Notes under the pieces: model-generated
What the model was told of the DNA's origin: nothing
The model's database searches: none
Seen by the model: only the letters and a program-made list of their open reading frames with translations
Assembly: GCF_037126465.1 (NCBI RefSeq)
Contig: NC_088210.1
Location: 20,423,511 to 20,487,510, forward strand
Reading direction: 5' to 3'
Length of the DNA: 64,000 bases
Source of the DNA: Ornithodoros turicata
Lineage: Eukaryota > Arthropoda > Arachnida > Ixodida > Argasidae
Program-made: the position numbers and the translations under genes
Shown here: piece after piece, positions 20,689-31,990 of the stretch
Position numbering within the stretch: position 1 is the stretch's first letter
How the letters are laid out: each line of letters opens with the position of its first letter

Positions 20689-21799
20689 GCGTTCGGCTTA
20701 GAATAAGCTTTTCGTAAAGTAGTGCAAAGTCTGACTTGCGTTGTGCCCGGAAACCGAAACGCTGAAGCACGCATCCCACAGCTCCCTCCCCCCCCCCTTT
20801 TTTTTTTTTTGCGGTTCAGCGTAAGGAGATATAATGCCAGTTCAGAGAAGTTGCACTACAGCCGATTCATACGGGTTACTGGTTCGGGTTCAGTGCTGTT
20901 TACTAGACGCTCACGTCTATCGGTTTGCAGAACATTTTCTGCATTCTAGTAGAAGATGTAATACCTTTGGCACGGTAGAACCCCTTTACAGAACAGAGTA
21001 ATGCAACCGATATTTATAAGTAGGAAACTTTAAATTGCTTACTTCCTTCGTTTATATATGGTTGATTATTATTAAACAATTAAATAACACTATATGATCA
21101 TTTTACTTAACTGGTTCCGTGGGTGTATCTGATAGCGAAGTTCATAATTACTAGGACTCTCCAGCGTCGTGGTGCTGGAGAAGCGCTGGATATCAACGAT
21201 TTTCGTGCGAGAGTATCGAATTAAAAATCGGTCGTATTAGGCGTAATGAGGTTCTTATATGTTCAGGAAACTATTCTAAATATTCGTATTTTTTTAACGA
21301 ATGCGTTTCAGTTTTACATGTTCTTGAGCTGCAAATCATCTGCTGCCCTCCCTACACCTCGTCCTCAGCCGTAAAGGAGACAACTAAACTCCTCTTCCGA
21401 AAAAAAAAATAATAATAAAGAAAGTACTCGGAAGGATCGAGATATTCCACTGTCGTGTGTCGGGGGACACAAACGGCATTTCTGACAGGTGTCCTTCTCT
21501 CAACAGGCCTTTTGAGTGCCCGTGTGTCAGGGGGTATAAATCACATAGGCGGCCGTTATCAAAAATGCATTACCGGTCTCCAATGTAAATCACATTGTCA
21601 ACATGAATACAATACAGGTTTTTACCACGCAGTATAAGGGAAGCAATTAAGCTTTCGAGTGCGCACGTAAACACTCTCTGAGTGTCTACTCAGTTTCAGG
21701 CAGGAGTGGGCAGTAATAGAACCTCAGTAGCACCTTTGAATAGTACAAATATTAGGTATTATAATACTCAGCCCCATTTCATCATCATTTCTTTATGGT

Positions 21800-21800
<1 letters not shown>
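20689..21800. other. No supported gene
   Basis: A C run and a T run lie around 20797-20820. No exon or repeat was recognised. Confidence 0.35.

Positions 21801-21832
<32 letters not shown>
21801..21832 (+). repeat. (TA)n microsatellite
   Basis: About 32 bp of pure alternating TA. Confidence 0.85.
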
Positions 21833-21833
<1 letters not shown>

Positions 21834-21981
21834 GCGGGAAAAAAAGCCATTAAAAGAATCGAGTATATGACACTAGACGTGTTTGAAATTCAAAATTACA
21901 GATTAAGATGGCTTCTATGGCTGCACGCAGAGAAACAGATACTCATGGAACCAGAGTGGTGCTGTCGCATCGTTCAATGAG

Positions 21982-22009
<28 letters not shown>
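21982..22009 (+). repeat. (TA)n microsatellite, left flank of foldback
   Basis: About 28 bp of TA directly abut the foldback that begins at 22009. Confidence 0.85.
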
Positions 22010-22012
<3 letters not shown>

Positions 22013-22280
22013 GAAAAAAGACACCAGAGACTGAAGTAGGGAGTGCGGGAAAGTTATTTATTAAGCTGGCATTTAAACTAAGTGTCAAAAGTTACAAACC
22101 GGCTGTGATGACACTTTTGTAACCTTTTAAAAAACCTTGCACATAGATTTTCGTCTTAGTCCCGAAGAAGGCGGAGCTTCCGCCGAAACGTAGACTTCCC
22201 CAGACCCTTAGTTTAAATGCCAGCTTAATAAATAACTTTCCCCCACTCCCTACTTCAGTCTCTGGTGTCTTTTTTCCCCT
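22009..22280. mobile_element. Foldback element with hammerhead-like hairpin in the loop
   Basis: The arms 22009-22082 and 22207-22280 are 74 bp each and differ at one base by hand alignment. They begin AGGGGAAAAAAGACACCAG. The 124-nt centre carries, at 22160-22190, CCCGAAGA, then stem GGCGGA/TCCGCC with loop GCT, then GAAAC. That is the hammerhead core order with the conserved U of CUGANGA changed to C. GTCT (22154-22157) and AGAC (22192-22195) could close an outer stem. TA-rich tracts lie on both sides. Confidence 0.8.
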
Positions 22281-22322
22281 ATCTATATACAACATCCTGG
22301 TCGTTCGAACCTCCATTTTGTA

Positions 22323-22326
<4 letters not shown>

Positions 22327-22384
<58 letters not shown>
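22327..22384 (+). repeat. (AT)n microsatellite, about 58 bp
   Basis: Longest TA tract of the window, 46 bp to the right of the foldback. Confidence 0.9.
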
Positions 22385-22386
<2 letters not shown>

Positions 22387-22435
22387 CTCACTTTCTGTTC
22401 CAATTAACGAGCAACAGAGTATAGAGTATCTCCTC

Positions 22436-22487
22436 TTGCGGTGAAACTCGCCAATCATAATCACCGAAATAAATTTGTTGTTATTGT
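22436..22487 (+). mobile_element. LINE-A 3' tail fragment
   Basis: GGTGAAACTCGCCAATCATA and then AAATTTGTTGTTATTG follow the LINE-A tail pattern loosely. Confidence 0.4.
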
Positions 22488-22989
22488 TAACCCCTCGAAC
22501 GACGTGACATCAACACTGTTCAACTCGGTAAGCTTCGAGAGCAGTCCTATATGCTCTGGCAAATGGTTTAATATTCCAAACGCGCGGTCATTAGCAAATC
22601 ACGCGGTTATTAACCAACGTACCGCAACCCGGTCTTTCACTGTGTGCGTTCTTCCACGCACCTGTCGCATTTTAAATGTGCATACATGACAGCAGAACGG
22701 ATTACGGTGAAGCTTACCATATTGCTAGAGTTGCACAGCTGCTTATAAGCCACTAGGTTTGCTTAAGCCGCGCCTCGACTTGTGTGCTTTGCTGCAGCAT
22801 AACGTCGCCTTTACCCCATTGTTTCGGGCTGTATAAGTTGGGCCTCAGCAAGCCAATGCTGTGCACAACGTGCATTATCACAGCTCAGTATCACAGGGCA
22901 TGAGATCGCTGAGTATGTCCAAGGTTTTTTTTACCTTTGTGCAATTCCGCACAACAGCGCTGTGGGCTCTAATTCAATCACTTTATGAC
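22488..22989. other. No supported gene
   Basis: Nothing recognised. 22982-22989 is the left target copy of the next element. Confidence 0.35.
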
Positions 22990-23473
22990 TAGGGTTCCAC
23001 GTTTTGCGGCATTTATATTTTCTGTCGAATTCGGATGTTTTCGGCATTTGAACATGTTCGCGCCAAAATAGACGCCGAAAAATCAGCAGCTATAATGACT
23101 CATACGAGGAGGGCAGCTCAGTAGGAGGACATTGAGGACGCGAAGAATTTCCTTTCCTTTGTCGGCAGGTTCCAGGTGTACTTGAACCACCTTGACCCAC
23201 TGATAAAAAAATGTTACACGGGAAGGTTTTCCCCTGAACTAGAGGCTAACAGTCCGCGAGGTGGTATTCCCCGCATTCCACCTGGAAACGAGGTGAAGGA
23301 AAAACGAAAATGCGATGCTCTGGAGGAAAAAAAAAAATGCAATTGGCTACAGGATTTTTCAACATGTTGCACCATATGAAAGAGTATAATTCGGAGTTTT
23401 TCCAAATATACCGAATTTCCAGAAAAATATTCGGAGGGTGTTTTTCGGGAAATGCCGGAAGCGCGAAACCCTA
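22990..23473. mobile_element. hAT-type non-autonomous element, TAGGGTTCC family, copy 2
   Basis: It begins TAGGGTTCCACG and ends GCGCGAAACCCTA. The exact 8-bp direct repeat TTTATGAC flanks it at 22982-22989 and 23474-23481. Inside, GACGCCGAAAAATCAGC and GTGTTTTTCGGGAAATGCCG resemble the copies at 205-657 and 32924-33334. At 484 bp with no transposase it is non-autonomous. Confidence 0.8.
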
Positions 23474-23584
23474 TTTATGACTTTTTTCTAACAGCCCGAC
23501 ATATACCTACTGGGCAAACTCTAAGGGCTAACTCTGGCTGCGCTGATCGCGCCAGCGCGATCTACGTGTCCATTTTTTTCCCCT

Positions 23585-23665
23585 TTCTAGGGGGGGAATA
23601 TGTTTAATGCAAAGTAAGAAGGAAAGGGAAAGGTTAGCCACGGTGTGGGCTTGCTATTCCCTAAT
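23585..23665 (-). mobile_element. LINE-B 3' tail fragment
   Basis: The reverse complement reads GGGAATAGCAAGCCCACACC, GTGGCTAACC and then AACATATTCCCCCC, the LINE-B ending. Confidence 0.6.
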
Positions 23666-23771
23666 GCTTTCAAGCCCCTTTCTACTTCTAATTGAATCTA
23701 TTGAGGAAACAATAATTACATAATGAGCAAGCCTGAGCGATGGGCGGAGACACATAAACAAGACACAACAC

Positions 23772-23941
23772 AAGGGGGGGGATTTTTTATTGGCAGAACA
23801 AAAAGGAAAACGAAAGATAAAAGGGGAAAGGTCACCCATGCAGTACGCCGACTTGCTACTCCCTAAACAAAAATAAATAATTAAAAATAAAAATAAATAA
23901 ATAAAAATAACAATAAGTAAATAAAGAATAAATAAATACAA
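23772..23941 (-). mobile_element. LINE-B 3' tail fragment with AT-rich stretch
   Basis: The reverse complement gives GGGAGTAGCAAGTCGGCGTA, GGGTGACC and AATAAAAAATCCCCCCCC. An AAATA-type low-complexity block at 23867-23941 precedes it on the element's strand and creates a Phe/Leu-rich open frame that is not a gene. Confidence 0.6.
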
Positions 23942-24082
23942 ATGACACCCGGCTTACAGGGAGCCCAGGAGGCCCGTATCACGCCGAAAGCGGAGCACCG
24001 CCTTTGTGACACTCCACTGGCTAGCTCGCTGCACTGGGCCAAGTACATATACAACACGCAAAGACGCTTAATCGAAAACCAC
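23942..24082. other. Short spacer
   Basis: No feature recognised. Confidence 0.35.
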
Positions 24083-24343
24083 AGCTTCGAAAACGCATAT
24101 ACGGTGCGTGGGAGAGAGAGCGAGAGAGAGAGAGAGAGAGAGAGGAGTAAGGATTTTCAGTACAAGAGAAGTTGAAAGAAGGCCACAGGAGGCGTCTAAA
24201 AGCTCGGTGGATAGATACCGAAGACACACTAATACAACTACCAATTTAGATGCCTCCTGTGACCTTCATTCAACTTCTTTTGTCCTGAAAATCCCTACTC
24301 CTCCCGCTCTCTCCTCTCTCGCACCGCCTATGTGTTTTCGAAG
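24083..24343. repeat. Long inverted repeat with (GA)n in the left arm
   Basis: The left arm, about 24083-24200, pairs with the right arm, about 24246-24343. Matching blocks include CTTCGAAAACGCATA with its reversed partner TATGTGTTTTCGAAG, and AGGAGTAAGGATTTTCAG and CACAGGAGGCGTCTAAA with their partners. Identity is roughly 85-90 percent outside the GA expansion at 24115-24143. The loop is about 45 nt. Confidence 0.75.
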
Positions 24344-24646
24344 TTGAGTTCAGTTGAAAGAGAAACGAAAACAAAAGTGGAGAAATACAGGCACTCATTA
24401 CGAGAACCGACCACTCTACTCCGGATCACTTAGGAAAACAAAACTGCGGTTTTCGATTAAACATCTCTGCTGGTTTCGAGCCCTGGTGTTGTGTTTTGTT
24501 CATGTGTCTTCGCCCATCACTCAGGCTTGCCTATCACGGAGTTTACCCACCAGCTAGCCTGCATTTACGCCGTTCTGTCTATAGACTTTTTTTTTTTTTT
24601 ACGTGTCTTACTTTGCGACATATAAACTACCATATTCGTCAAGCTC
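24344..24646. other. No supported gene
   Basis: Nothing recognised. A T run lies at about 24588-24600. Confidence 0.35.
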
Positions 24647-24750
24647 TGACGTCAAAGCTTCGGCCATTCCTATTGGTAGTCGTAAGCGCGTGACCTCTCG
24701 CGCTTCCTCACCGGTGGAGACACACATCGCCCTGACGTCACAGCCACGTG
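24647..24750. promoter_or_regulatory. Cluster of CRE octamers with CCAAT and E-box motifs
   Basis: TGACGTCA occurs at 24647-24654 and 24733-24740. CACGTG is at 24745-24750. CTATTGG (inverted CCAAT) lies near 24669. The grouping resembles a cAMP-response type promoter or enhancer, but no adjoining first exon was identified on either strand. Confidence 0.3.
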
Positions 24751-26361
24751 AGTGTCGGTATGCGCGGTGTCGGATTTCAAGGCGTCTATTATCCCCTTTG
24801 CTATAAAACTCACATCGACGCAAATAATTGCATTTTATATTTATCCACATATACATATCACAAACAAAATAAAAACTACACACATCGACACACTAAGAAC
24901 TGCATGCAATGTCGTGGGCATTGATTGGAACAAGGAAAATAACAACAATTAAATTATGAATGATGGTGCTGCGTGGAACACGAATGCTTCTAGTTGCCAG
25001 CTGTGTGCCCCGAAGAAGGCCAAGTTCGCGGAACAACAAGAAACCATCAACAACAAACAATAACAACACTTCATGTTGTGTTTGTCCGTTGGTACGTTGC
25101 AGAGAGCATGTTGGAAAGAGTCAATGCTCTTTCCCTTCAAGTTAGTCGCTTAACAATGCTGTTTCCTGTACAATGTCATGAGGCGTCTCCCCGCTTATAG
25201 ACGCTGCAGAACTCTATCCTAGTGTATGTGGAGTCGATATGGTTTGACGAGTTAGCATGTAACGCACACGAACGTGGCAGAGCAACGCGAATCTATTTAT
25301 CTTGGAAGGAAAAGTCCATGACGCCTGATGTGTGAAAGCATTGAGTGATCTAAAAAAAAATACTTCAGTACGTATGTCCTTGAGGTAACTTTCCAGGGCA
25401 CACAACGCAGGTTGTTGATGCTGCTTTGACCAGCTCCCCAGTACCTTCTCAACACTAAAAGGTGATTGTCTAGTTTAGCAAGGGCGTTAGCGTGTGATAC
25501 AATGTATGACTGATATTTTTAACCACATCTATCAAAGTGTCACAACCCCTTTAATCACGCATTAGTCTGAGAGTTTGTGATGTCGTAAAAACGCTCGCTG
25601 TTTTTTTTTTTTCTTGCGGAACCCGGAATGACCGTATGACGCAAAGCACTACCTTCTGTGTGTCGTTTTCGTTGCTGCCAGTGAGTGATTATATTATTTC
25701 GTCTAAACATTGTTCGCAATTCCTCGGGGTCAAGCGAAGAAAGAGACGCGGCCCCTCCACCCACCTTGGTGGAAGCAGTTATCGTCTATCTGTAAGACGC
25801 ACGACCGACGGTAAGACGCCAAGGTAATCTGTGTACGATGCCGGTATATTGTCATTACTGGAGGTAAATGTGTTTCTCGCATTGCCGCCGGCAAGTCGGC
25901 GTCCGTCAGAAAGCGCCATTGTGGCTCGCTTGATTGCGGAGACGCGAGATTTACGGTGTGTCCTTAGTGACACACGCGCTCCGGAAACCGCCCGGTACAC
26001 GTAATTTTTTTCTCGTGCAGCGTGCAATTCTCCTTTTATCTGCCTCTTCTCCGTTCTGACTCTCATAGGAAACAACACAAGGTCACTGAGAGAGGCCTAA
26101 CTTCTAAATCGCTCTTGCTTTTAACTTGCTTTTTTTTTCATTGATTGATTAGGTTAAAAAAAAGTGAGGCGCCTGCATAAGCGCAGGAAGATCTGGCCCT
26201 GTTGACGTGGTTCATGCCAAAGCTCACGACCCCAACTAGAACGAATATATTATAACGTTGACATGAGGTTTTTCACTGTAGGGGTGCAGAACCATACAGC
26301 CCATTACATGTGTGGCATTAGATGTGTAACGTGAGAACGGAGTGCAACGACTTAAACCTTT
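24751..26361. other. No supported gene
   Basis: At 25007-25035 CCCCGAAGAAGGCCAAGTTC recalls the hammerhead-like unit, but its stem is poor. The stretch 25490-25560 vaguely resembles 1560-1630 (TATCAAAGTGTCA in both). No exon is supported. Confidence 0.3.
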
Positions 26362-26640
26362 TATGGTTGGGGGGATATATTTATTAGAACAAAGAAAAAA
26401 AAGAGAAAGGGAGGAAAGGTCAGCCAAACGGGACGTCGGCTTGCTATTCCGCAAAGCAAAAAGAAAAAGAAATGAAAGAATAAAATAAATAAATAAAATG
26501 AAAAGAAAAGAATTGCGAAATAAAGGAAATAAAGGATAAACTAATAAACGGTGAAAGAGGGATGAGATAAAGACAAAGATGACTTTAAGAAAAAAAAGAT
26601 TACTACAAACGGTGAAACCTTTATACGAACAGTGAGGTGC
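26362..26640 (-). mobile_element. LINE-B 3' UTR, longer copy
   Basis: The reverse complement has TCACCGTTTATTAGTTTATC, then CATCTTTGTCTTTATCTC, then GGAATAGCAAGCCGACGTCC, GGCTGACC and AATAAATATATCCCCCC. This matches 12815-13230 in order. AATAAA near the end is the likely poly(A) signal. Confidence 0.7.
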
Positions 26641-27244
26641 CTTTGGGTGGCTGTGGCGATAAACAGACACACGATACGGAACTTGAAGTACTTGCTCGAA
26701 AGCAATCTGTTGTTTTGCTGCAGAATGCATCCTACTTAAAGAGTACTTTCTCGAGTCATCCAGAAAAAGCGAGTCTCCGTTTGTTCATCCGTGCATGAGG
26801 CAGTCTTCTGTAAAGCGTGCTTTCACTGCACTGGAAGAGTGTACGTTGGAGAAGCGACCGTGTCTGCCACCGTGCGAGTGACATATGTCTTTCTCCGTTT
26901 CTCTTAGCGAACAGCAGTAATGTTGCTGCGCAGTCGCAATAAAATGTGATAGCAGCGAAGGGGGCTTTGGGATTCGCTTGGAAACATACACCCTGGATAG
27001 CCTATTAAGGCTATCAGGGAGCATTTCCTGAACTCTTAACACAATTTATCATCTGGGTGCTTACACTTCACCTATCTGTCTTATCTCCCTTTTGTTTTGA
27101 TTGTACCTAACTTTCACCGTGATGTGCATTTTAGATTGCAGCAGTTTGTGTATGTTTTCGCCTGATTTTCTTTGTTCTTTTCCCCATTTTGCTTGTTTTT
27201 GACGTTTTCTTTTCTTTCTTTTTTTTGTACTCCTCACAAGACGC
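26641..27244. other. No supported gene
   Basis: Nothing recognised. Confidence 0.35.
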
Positions 27245-27365
27245 ATGACTTATATTCAGTTTATATCTGTTGTTATCCTGGACTGTTCAACAGGGCTTGC
27301 CCTTTCAGTCCTATTGTACATATGTCTCTATAAATTTTCTAAATTCAATAAAAAAAAAGAAATAA
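27245..27365 (+). mobile_element. Possible retroelement 3' end with AATAAA and A tract
   Basis: CCTATTGTACATATGTCTC and then TTCTAAATTCAATAAAAAAA look like the end of a polyadenylated retrocopy. No coding part is recognisable. Confidence 0.3.
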
Positions 27366-27974
27366 AGGAAGCCAGTAATGCATTGCGATTCAAAATGATG
27401 AAGCCTACGCCTGAGCTTGCGTCCAGTATATGACTTCAGTTATCACTGCACGAACAGTTCAAACGCCCCCGAAGCACCAGTCACATAGCACGAAACTGGT
27501 GCCGAGACGATCCAACGGCCACAACTCCTTCTAGACGTGAGAACGCTTCGGACGCCATTTTGATTTCGCGCAGGAAAGTGACCATGACTATCCAAAAGAT
27601 AATCAATTTTAATTCGTTTTACGTTTAATTAACGAACTTCATTTAATTACGTTGAGATAAACGTTTAGTTCGCCATTAATTTGATTTTAAGCGTTTTAAA
27701 AAAACGCGTGCTACAACATTTTGTGTCACTGTTCTCTTACTCTTGCGCTGTCCATCGGCTTCGTTGTACTCATATCTGTTTGTTTTGAGTGTGCTTGTTG
27801 TGTTTGTTTCATTGTTTTTGTTTGTTTGTTTTGTAAGTTTGTTTTGAATGCCTGCTTGCTGAACCCTGTTGCAGTTATGTACAGGCGTGCTGCTTGGCAG
27901 GTTGCAATTTTTAACAGCTTGCAGGCACCAACGCAAATATAAAATCAATCAATCAATAAATAAATAAATCATTT
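27366..27974. other. No supported gene; repeat-like tail
   Basis: The 27840-27970 stretch ends in an ATCA/ATAA tandem tail (ATCAATCAATCAATAAATAA) as retroelement tails do. No family was assigned. Confidence 0.35.
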
Positions 27975-28211
27975 CTATGCGAAAGTTTCTTTCACGTCCG
28001 ACTTACACTTACAGCCTTGTAAAATGTATTCTTGGCCGGGATAATTTCTGCAAAAAGAATTTTCGTCAGTGCACCTCGCCCATGGACTGTTTCGTGAGGT
28101 TACCTCCGAAATGGTTAAGTTTCCCTGCGATTCAAACCATTCACTGCAATCACAGTGCGCCGTAGGGCATTTCGTTGTTGTTCTCCGAGGAATAAAGAAT
28201 GCGGTATGCGT
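27975..28211 (-). CDS. Candidate terminal exon of a cysteine-rich secreted protein
   Basis: From a possible acceptor ending GCTTCAG on the - strand, the frame runs 78 codons to a TAG at 27975. It contains seven Cys spaced C-x4-C-x1-C-x24-C-x6-C-x12-C-x1-C. Readable parts include KCPTAHCDCSEWFESQ, RCTDENSFCRNYPGQEYIL and GCKCKSDVKETFA. NLT is one possible N-glycosylation site. Paired and clustered Cys with polar loops fit a small secreted protein. In ticks many salivary families look like this, but I cannot name one. A second possible acceptor (TTCTTTATTCCTCGGAG) would start the exon at 28182. The upstream frame (to 28454) has no signal peptide, so an earlier exon would be needed. No AATAAA follows closely on this strand. 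Confidence 0.4.
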   Translation of the reverse strand, partial: THTAFFIPRRTTTKCPTAHCDCSEWFESQGNLTISEVTSRNSPWARCTDENSFCRNYPGQEYILQGCKCKSDVKETFA

Positions 28212-29104
28212 CTGAAGCAGTGGCGCTTTTCTGTCGATAGTTCTTATTTTCATCAGCAGGCTCATCCAGACGATTGTTCTAGGACTGTTTGTAGGAGGCG
28301 GTACGTAAGAGAATATGAGAACAGAGTAGGGGAGCTCTCTCCTTACGGAATAGCGGCTGTTCCGGTCCTCAATATAGAAGATGAAAGGAGAGAGCAACAT
28401 CCTTTGTAAGACCCTTTTGAGTTCAAGATTAAAGCACCTAGAAATACAGCACACAATCGTGAGACGGAGGGCCGATCACAATTTCGCTGACATGCTACTT
28501 TCTTTCTTCTTCTTTTTTTCTGTTCTTCCTTTCTTTTTCTCTTTTTCCTTTCTTTTTTGTTTCAGATGAGGTCTTACAAACAACAGCAAGTCGCGGTTAA
28601 ACACGTTCTAATAGTGCAAGTTCTAAATATGCAAACCATTGTAATGCATGCATACTTTAATGGTCTTGTGCTCGCAGTGTCCTAGTCGTAACCGCCAGGT
28701 GGGAACCATATCGAGTAGATGTAATCTCTATGCAAGCAAGAGTCATTTATTTGCCTTCCTTCAACTCGAAGGATCACTCGCCTTCTGTGTACTCTTGGCG
28801 TGAACTTCCAGGATTGAACCAAAAAGTATATATCATGGAAGACAATAATTCTATCCCAGAGCTTCTAGTGCACACTTTGGAGAGGAAACGTTGAATCAAT
28901 AAAGATTTGAAGCGTTTGCAAATAGAACCATTTCAAACTGAAAGAGAACCGAAAGGCTGTCGAATAAAATCGCATATTGTGTGCGCCAAACTTATTTCCT
29001 CTTGTTATCTCAGACCGTGTGCTTCTACATACAAACTTGCGGCACAAACATAACGAACAACTGTATTCGGAGTGTAGAAAGGTAGAAGCGCATCAGGACG
29101 GGAG
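28212..29104. other. No supported gene
   Basis: A pyrimidine-rich stretch at 28499-28563 (+) is followed by nothing coding. Nothing else is recognised. Confidence 0.35.
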
Positions 29105-29146
29105 TCGTCGATATTTCGAACAGAGACTGCGCTTCTTCTGGACGTA
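29105..29146 (-). repeat. Hammerhead-core-like motif, diverged
   Basis: The reverse complement reads CCAGAAGAAGCGCAGTCTCTGTTCG then AAATATCGACGAC: the same layout as 14328-14370 with a weakened stem. Confidence 0.45.
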
Positions 29147-31690
29147 GCGTGGGGAGGTCGAAGATACGGCAATATTTTTTTATGTCGTGTGCATGTGCGG
29201 TACCCTGTCGCTAGGAGTCGTCTCCACTCCTCGCTCGCGGCATTGAATAGTCGTTCCTTTAATATTTTGACGGTTTAAAGCACTTCTCTTCCCCCCTCCC
29301 CCCACCACCATATAGACTGCATGCTCAGGAAGCTGTTTTATCCTTTCTTCCAGATATATCGGGTAGGACAATGTATTGTGACTCTTTCAGTTCTCGTACT
29401 TTTCTACGTCTCATCACATCGTCATTCATGTAGTAGTAGTAGTAGTTGTTGTTGTTCTTGTACTCATTTTACTTTATACTATGCATAATGTCAAATACAA
29501 TTTATAATGCTTTCCACGTTTTCTTTCTGAAACGCAGACACAAGAAGGCACTTTTCTGCTGTCGTTTGGCGACGTGCTCACAGCGGAGTGTATATACAGT
29601 TTTTTTTTTTTTTCGTTACAGAATTTTTCTAGAAGAAAGTATGTAACTACAAGATCACTAATTGCCTAAAATTCAATAATTAACTCGTTAAGTAGTGGAT
29701 TTCGCGCAAAAGGATGTAGCAGAACGTGAGATATTCCTCGTTGAAAGCCGTTCCATGTTTAGAAAACCCTTAAACGCGTACACTCTGTTGAAATATCCAT
29801 CGCTGAATTTCGCTATGCAAATGAGACGAAACAAGAACAACTCACTTTTCGAGCGCAGAAAGAGCGACTGGCAATCCACGGGTGCGTTCCCAAACGAACC
29901 CTCGGGTAGGTTGTAGCCACTTGATTAGGTTATACCACGTGATAGAATGAGCAACTCAGTTCTGGGTAGCTTTTGGAACGATGCAGTGGGTCCAGACGCC
30001 CGGCTTACAAGCGCGATTATGGCTGGCAAACGAGTCCTAAGAAGCGAGAACGGCTAATAATCACACTTTGCTGGCATACTGCGTTGTTGGGAATAGTATA
30101 AACTATTACAAGAACAGGACTTTCTTGGAGTTGCAGCTTGCAGCCGACATGACAGGGGCAATGGATGACAGTACGACTCTTTGTACAGTTTCTGCTCCGG
30201 ACAGCCAATTTTTTCACTTCCACTGGGATGACGATCGGGTTATATACTGCGGGTGATATACTAGCGGGTTATGTACTGCAGAATATCTTGGGCTGCTGTT
30301 CATTCTTTTTTTCTTGGTTCTGGCAATACTGCGGTATTCATCAGCTTTTCGCTCAGCAGAGCTTCTCGGATCATCAATTAAGGTGCGCCAAGCTGAAAGG
30401 TACTAGTGTTGTACTGCCAATTCCGACAATATTCTAGGGATCCTTGCCTCAGGATGTGGTCCAGGCAAGCATATTTTCCGGTGGTTGCCACTCTTTTTGT
30501 CATGCTAGCGACTCCTAGTGTGGAAAACCTCCCCACTTCATCATCAGAATATATCTGTTGTTGTTGTTGTTGTCATGCTAGCAATTTCTTGGCATTTCTT
30601 TTTTAAGTTTATCCATTTGTTTTTCACCTGAGTGGCTGACACAAGATGGTCCTTTTCTTGTAGCGCAACAGTGGTCCTATGGTTCTATGCGTATACAGAA
30701 GTCGAATATATAGGTAAATACAATGAACCGTGATATGGCAACACAAGTGAGCGTAACATACTGCGGCCATCAAGTGCGTTGCACTGCACTCTTATCCGGT
30801 ACCTCCCTGCACAAGTCTATCAGGTATTTCACTGCAGTGGCCAGTAACATCTTATAGACCGCGACCGCTGCGAAGAGAGGGTCCAATCACAACAGCATGC
30901 ACTTGTGTGGTTTCTCAAATGCCTCCAATAGCTGATCCACCGCAGGCTGCGCAACCACCTGTGACTCTAACGCTTTCGTAATAGAAGAAAAATGAAAGTG
31001 ATGCTAAAAATAGACACTCGTATCAGGTACCTGCAATAGCGCTGATTTAGCTATATCTAAAACCCTGATACGTGATGTAACGAGCTACGAGAACGTGGAA
31101 TAAAGAGAGGCTGGACAGATCCATTGCGACCGAAGCACAGTGTTTGTTGAGTAAAGTTACAGCACACTGAAGCAAACCGAAACAATGTGAACGTTTTCTA
31201 TGCGAGATGTCCCGAATAGCAAACGCCACCACCACACGCTTTCCTTTTGTCTAAGAATTACAAGTTTGCAACCACCACAGCACTACCGCAGTTTGCCTAC
31301 TAGCCATCTTGATCAGGGAAACGAATGCTGCGAATGTGCGTGTGTGCCTCCCTTTTCCAAGGAAAAGTTCTGTCACAAAAAGCACACTGAATACATAAAT
31401 ACACCAGCTGAAGGGAGAACAGCTCATATTAGTGCAGACAAAACGGTGGTTGATTAGCAGACGGCTCGTTTTTTAGCTAGTTCCGTGATGAATAAAAAAA
31501 AACTACAGTTTTGTTCAGTTATAAAGACAACACCAACTTATTTTAAATGCCACGCCCTGGACCTCTGCCAAGTGTTCATAGGTCTTTTCTTTTGAACACC
31601 TCATTCATTCCATGCGCAGAATCTAAGAATACTCATCTGCGTCTACTTCTCGACTTTGTGACCATGTCCGTATTTATGTAATCCCCTCCC
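29147..31690. other. No supported gene; a few microsatellites
   Basis: GTA and GTT trinucleotide runs lie at 29430-29453 and 30555-30572. A - strand frame around 30060-30170 has a Cys cluster (HCPCHVGC) but no splice or signal context. The rest is unrecognised. Confidence 0.3.
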
Positions 31691-31990
31691 AGCGGCATGG
31701 CCGAGCGGGTTACAAGGCGTCCCGCTCATTGGTGTTAGCCAAGCTCGTGCTGAAGACCGGGAGGTGGTGGGTTCGAACCCTACCACCGGATGTGCTGTCT
31801 GAGGTATCCCCTGGGTTTTCCCAAGAACTTTCCTCACCAATGTCGGCACAGTTCACTCTGAAGTCGGCCCAGGACGCATACCAATCCCCCTATACTCCAC
31901 TCCTTCCCGCTGTCATCTCTCCATCTGTCCACATCTGTACGCCGCTAATGGCTACAGTTGCTTCGCGGCGCTATAATACGGAATCAAAAA
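31691..31990 (+). mobile_element. SINE1 copy, best preserved
   Basis: The head AGCGGCATGGCCGAGCGGGTT (A box) and GGGTTCGAACCC (B box) are both intact. The body CACAGTTCACTCTGAAGTCG, CCACTCCTTCCCGCTGTC, CCATCTGTCC and GCTTCGCGGCGCTATAATACG follows with an A-rich end. The 5' part resembles a class II tRNA but lacks a foldable acceptor, as usual for SINEs. Confidence 0.85.

Noticed and set aside
23654..23941. Phe/Leu-rich - frame resembling membrane segments
   Set aside because: It comes from an AAATA low-complexity tract next to a LINE-B tail.
24958..25040. A further hammerhead-like unit (CCCCGAAGAAGGCC)
   Set aside because: The stem that should follow does not pair well, so it is at best a decayed copy.
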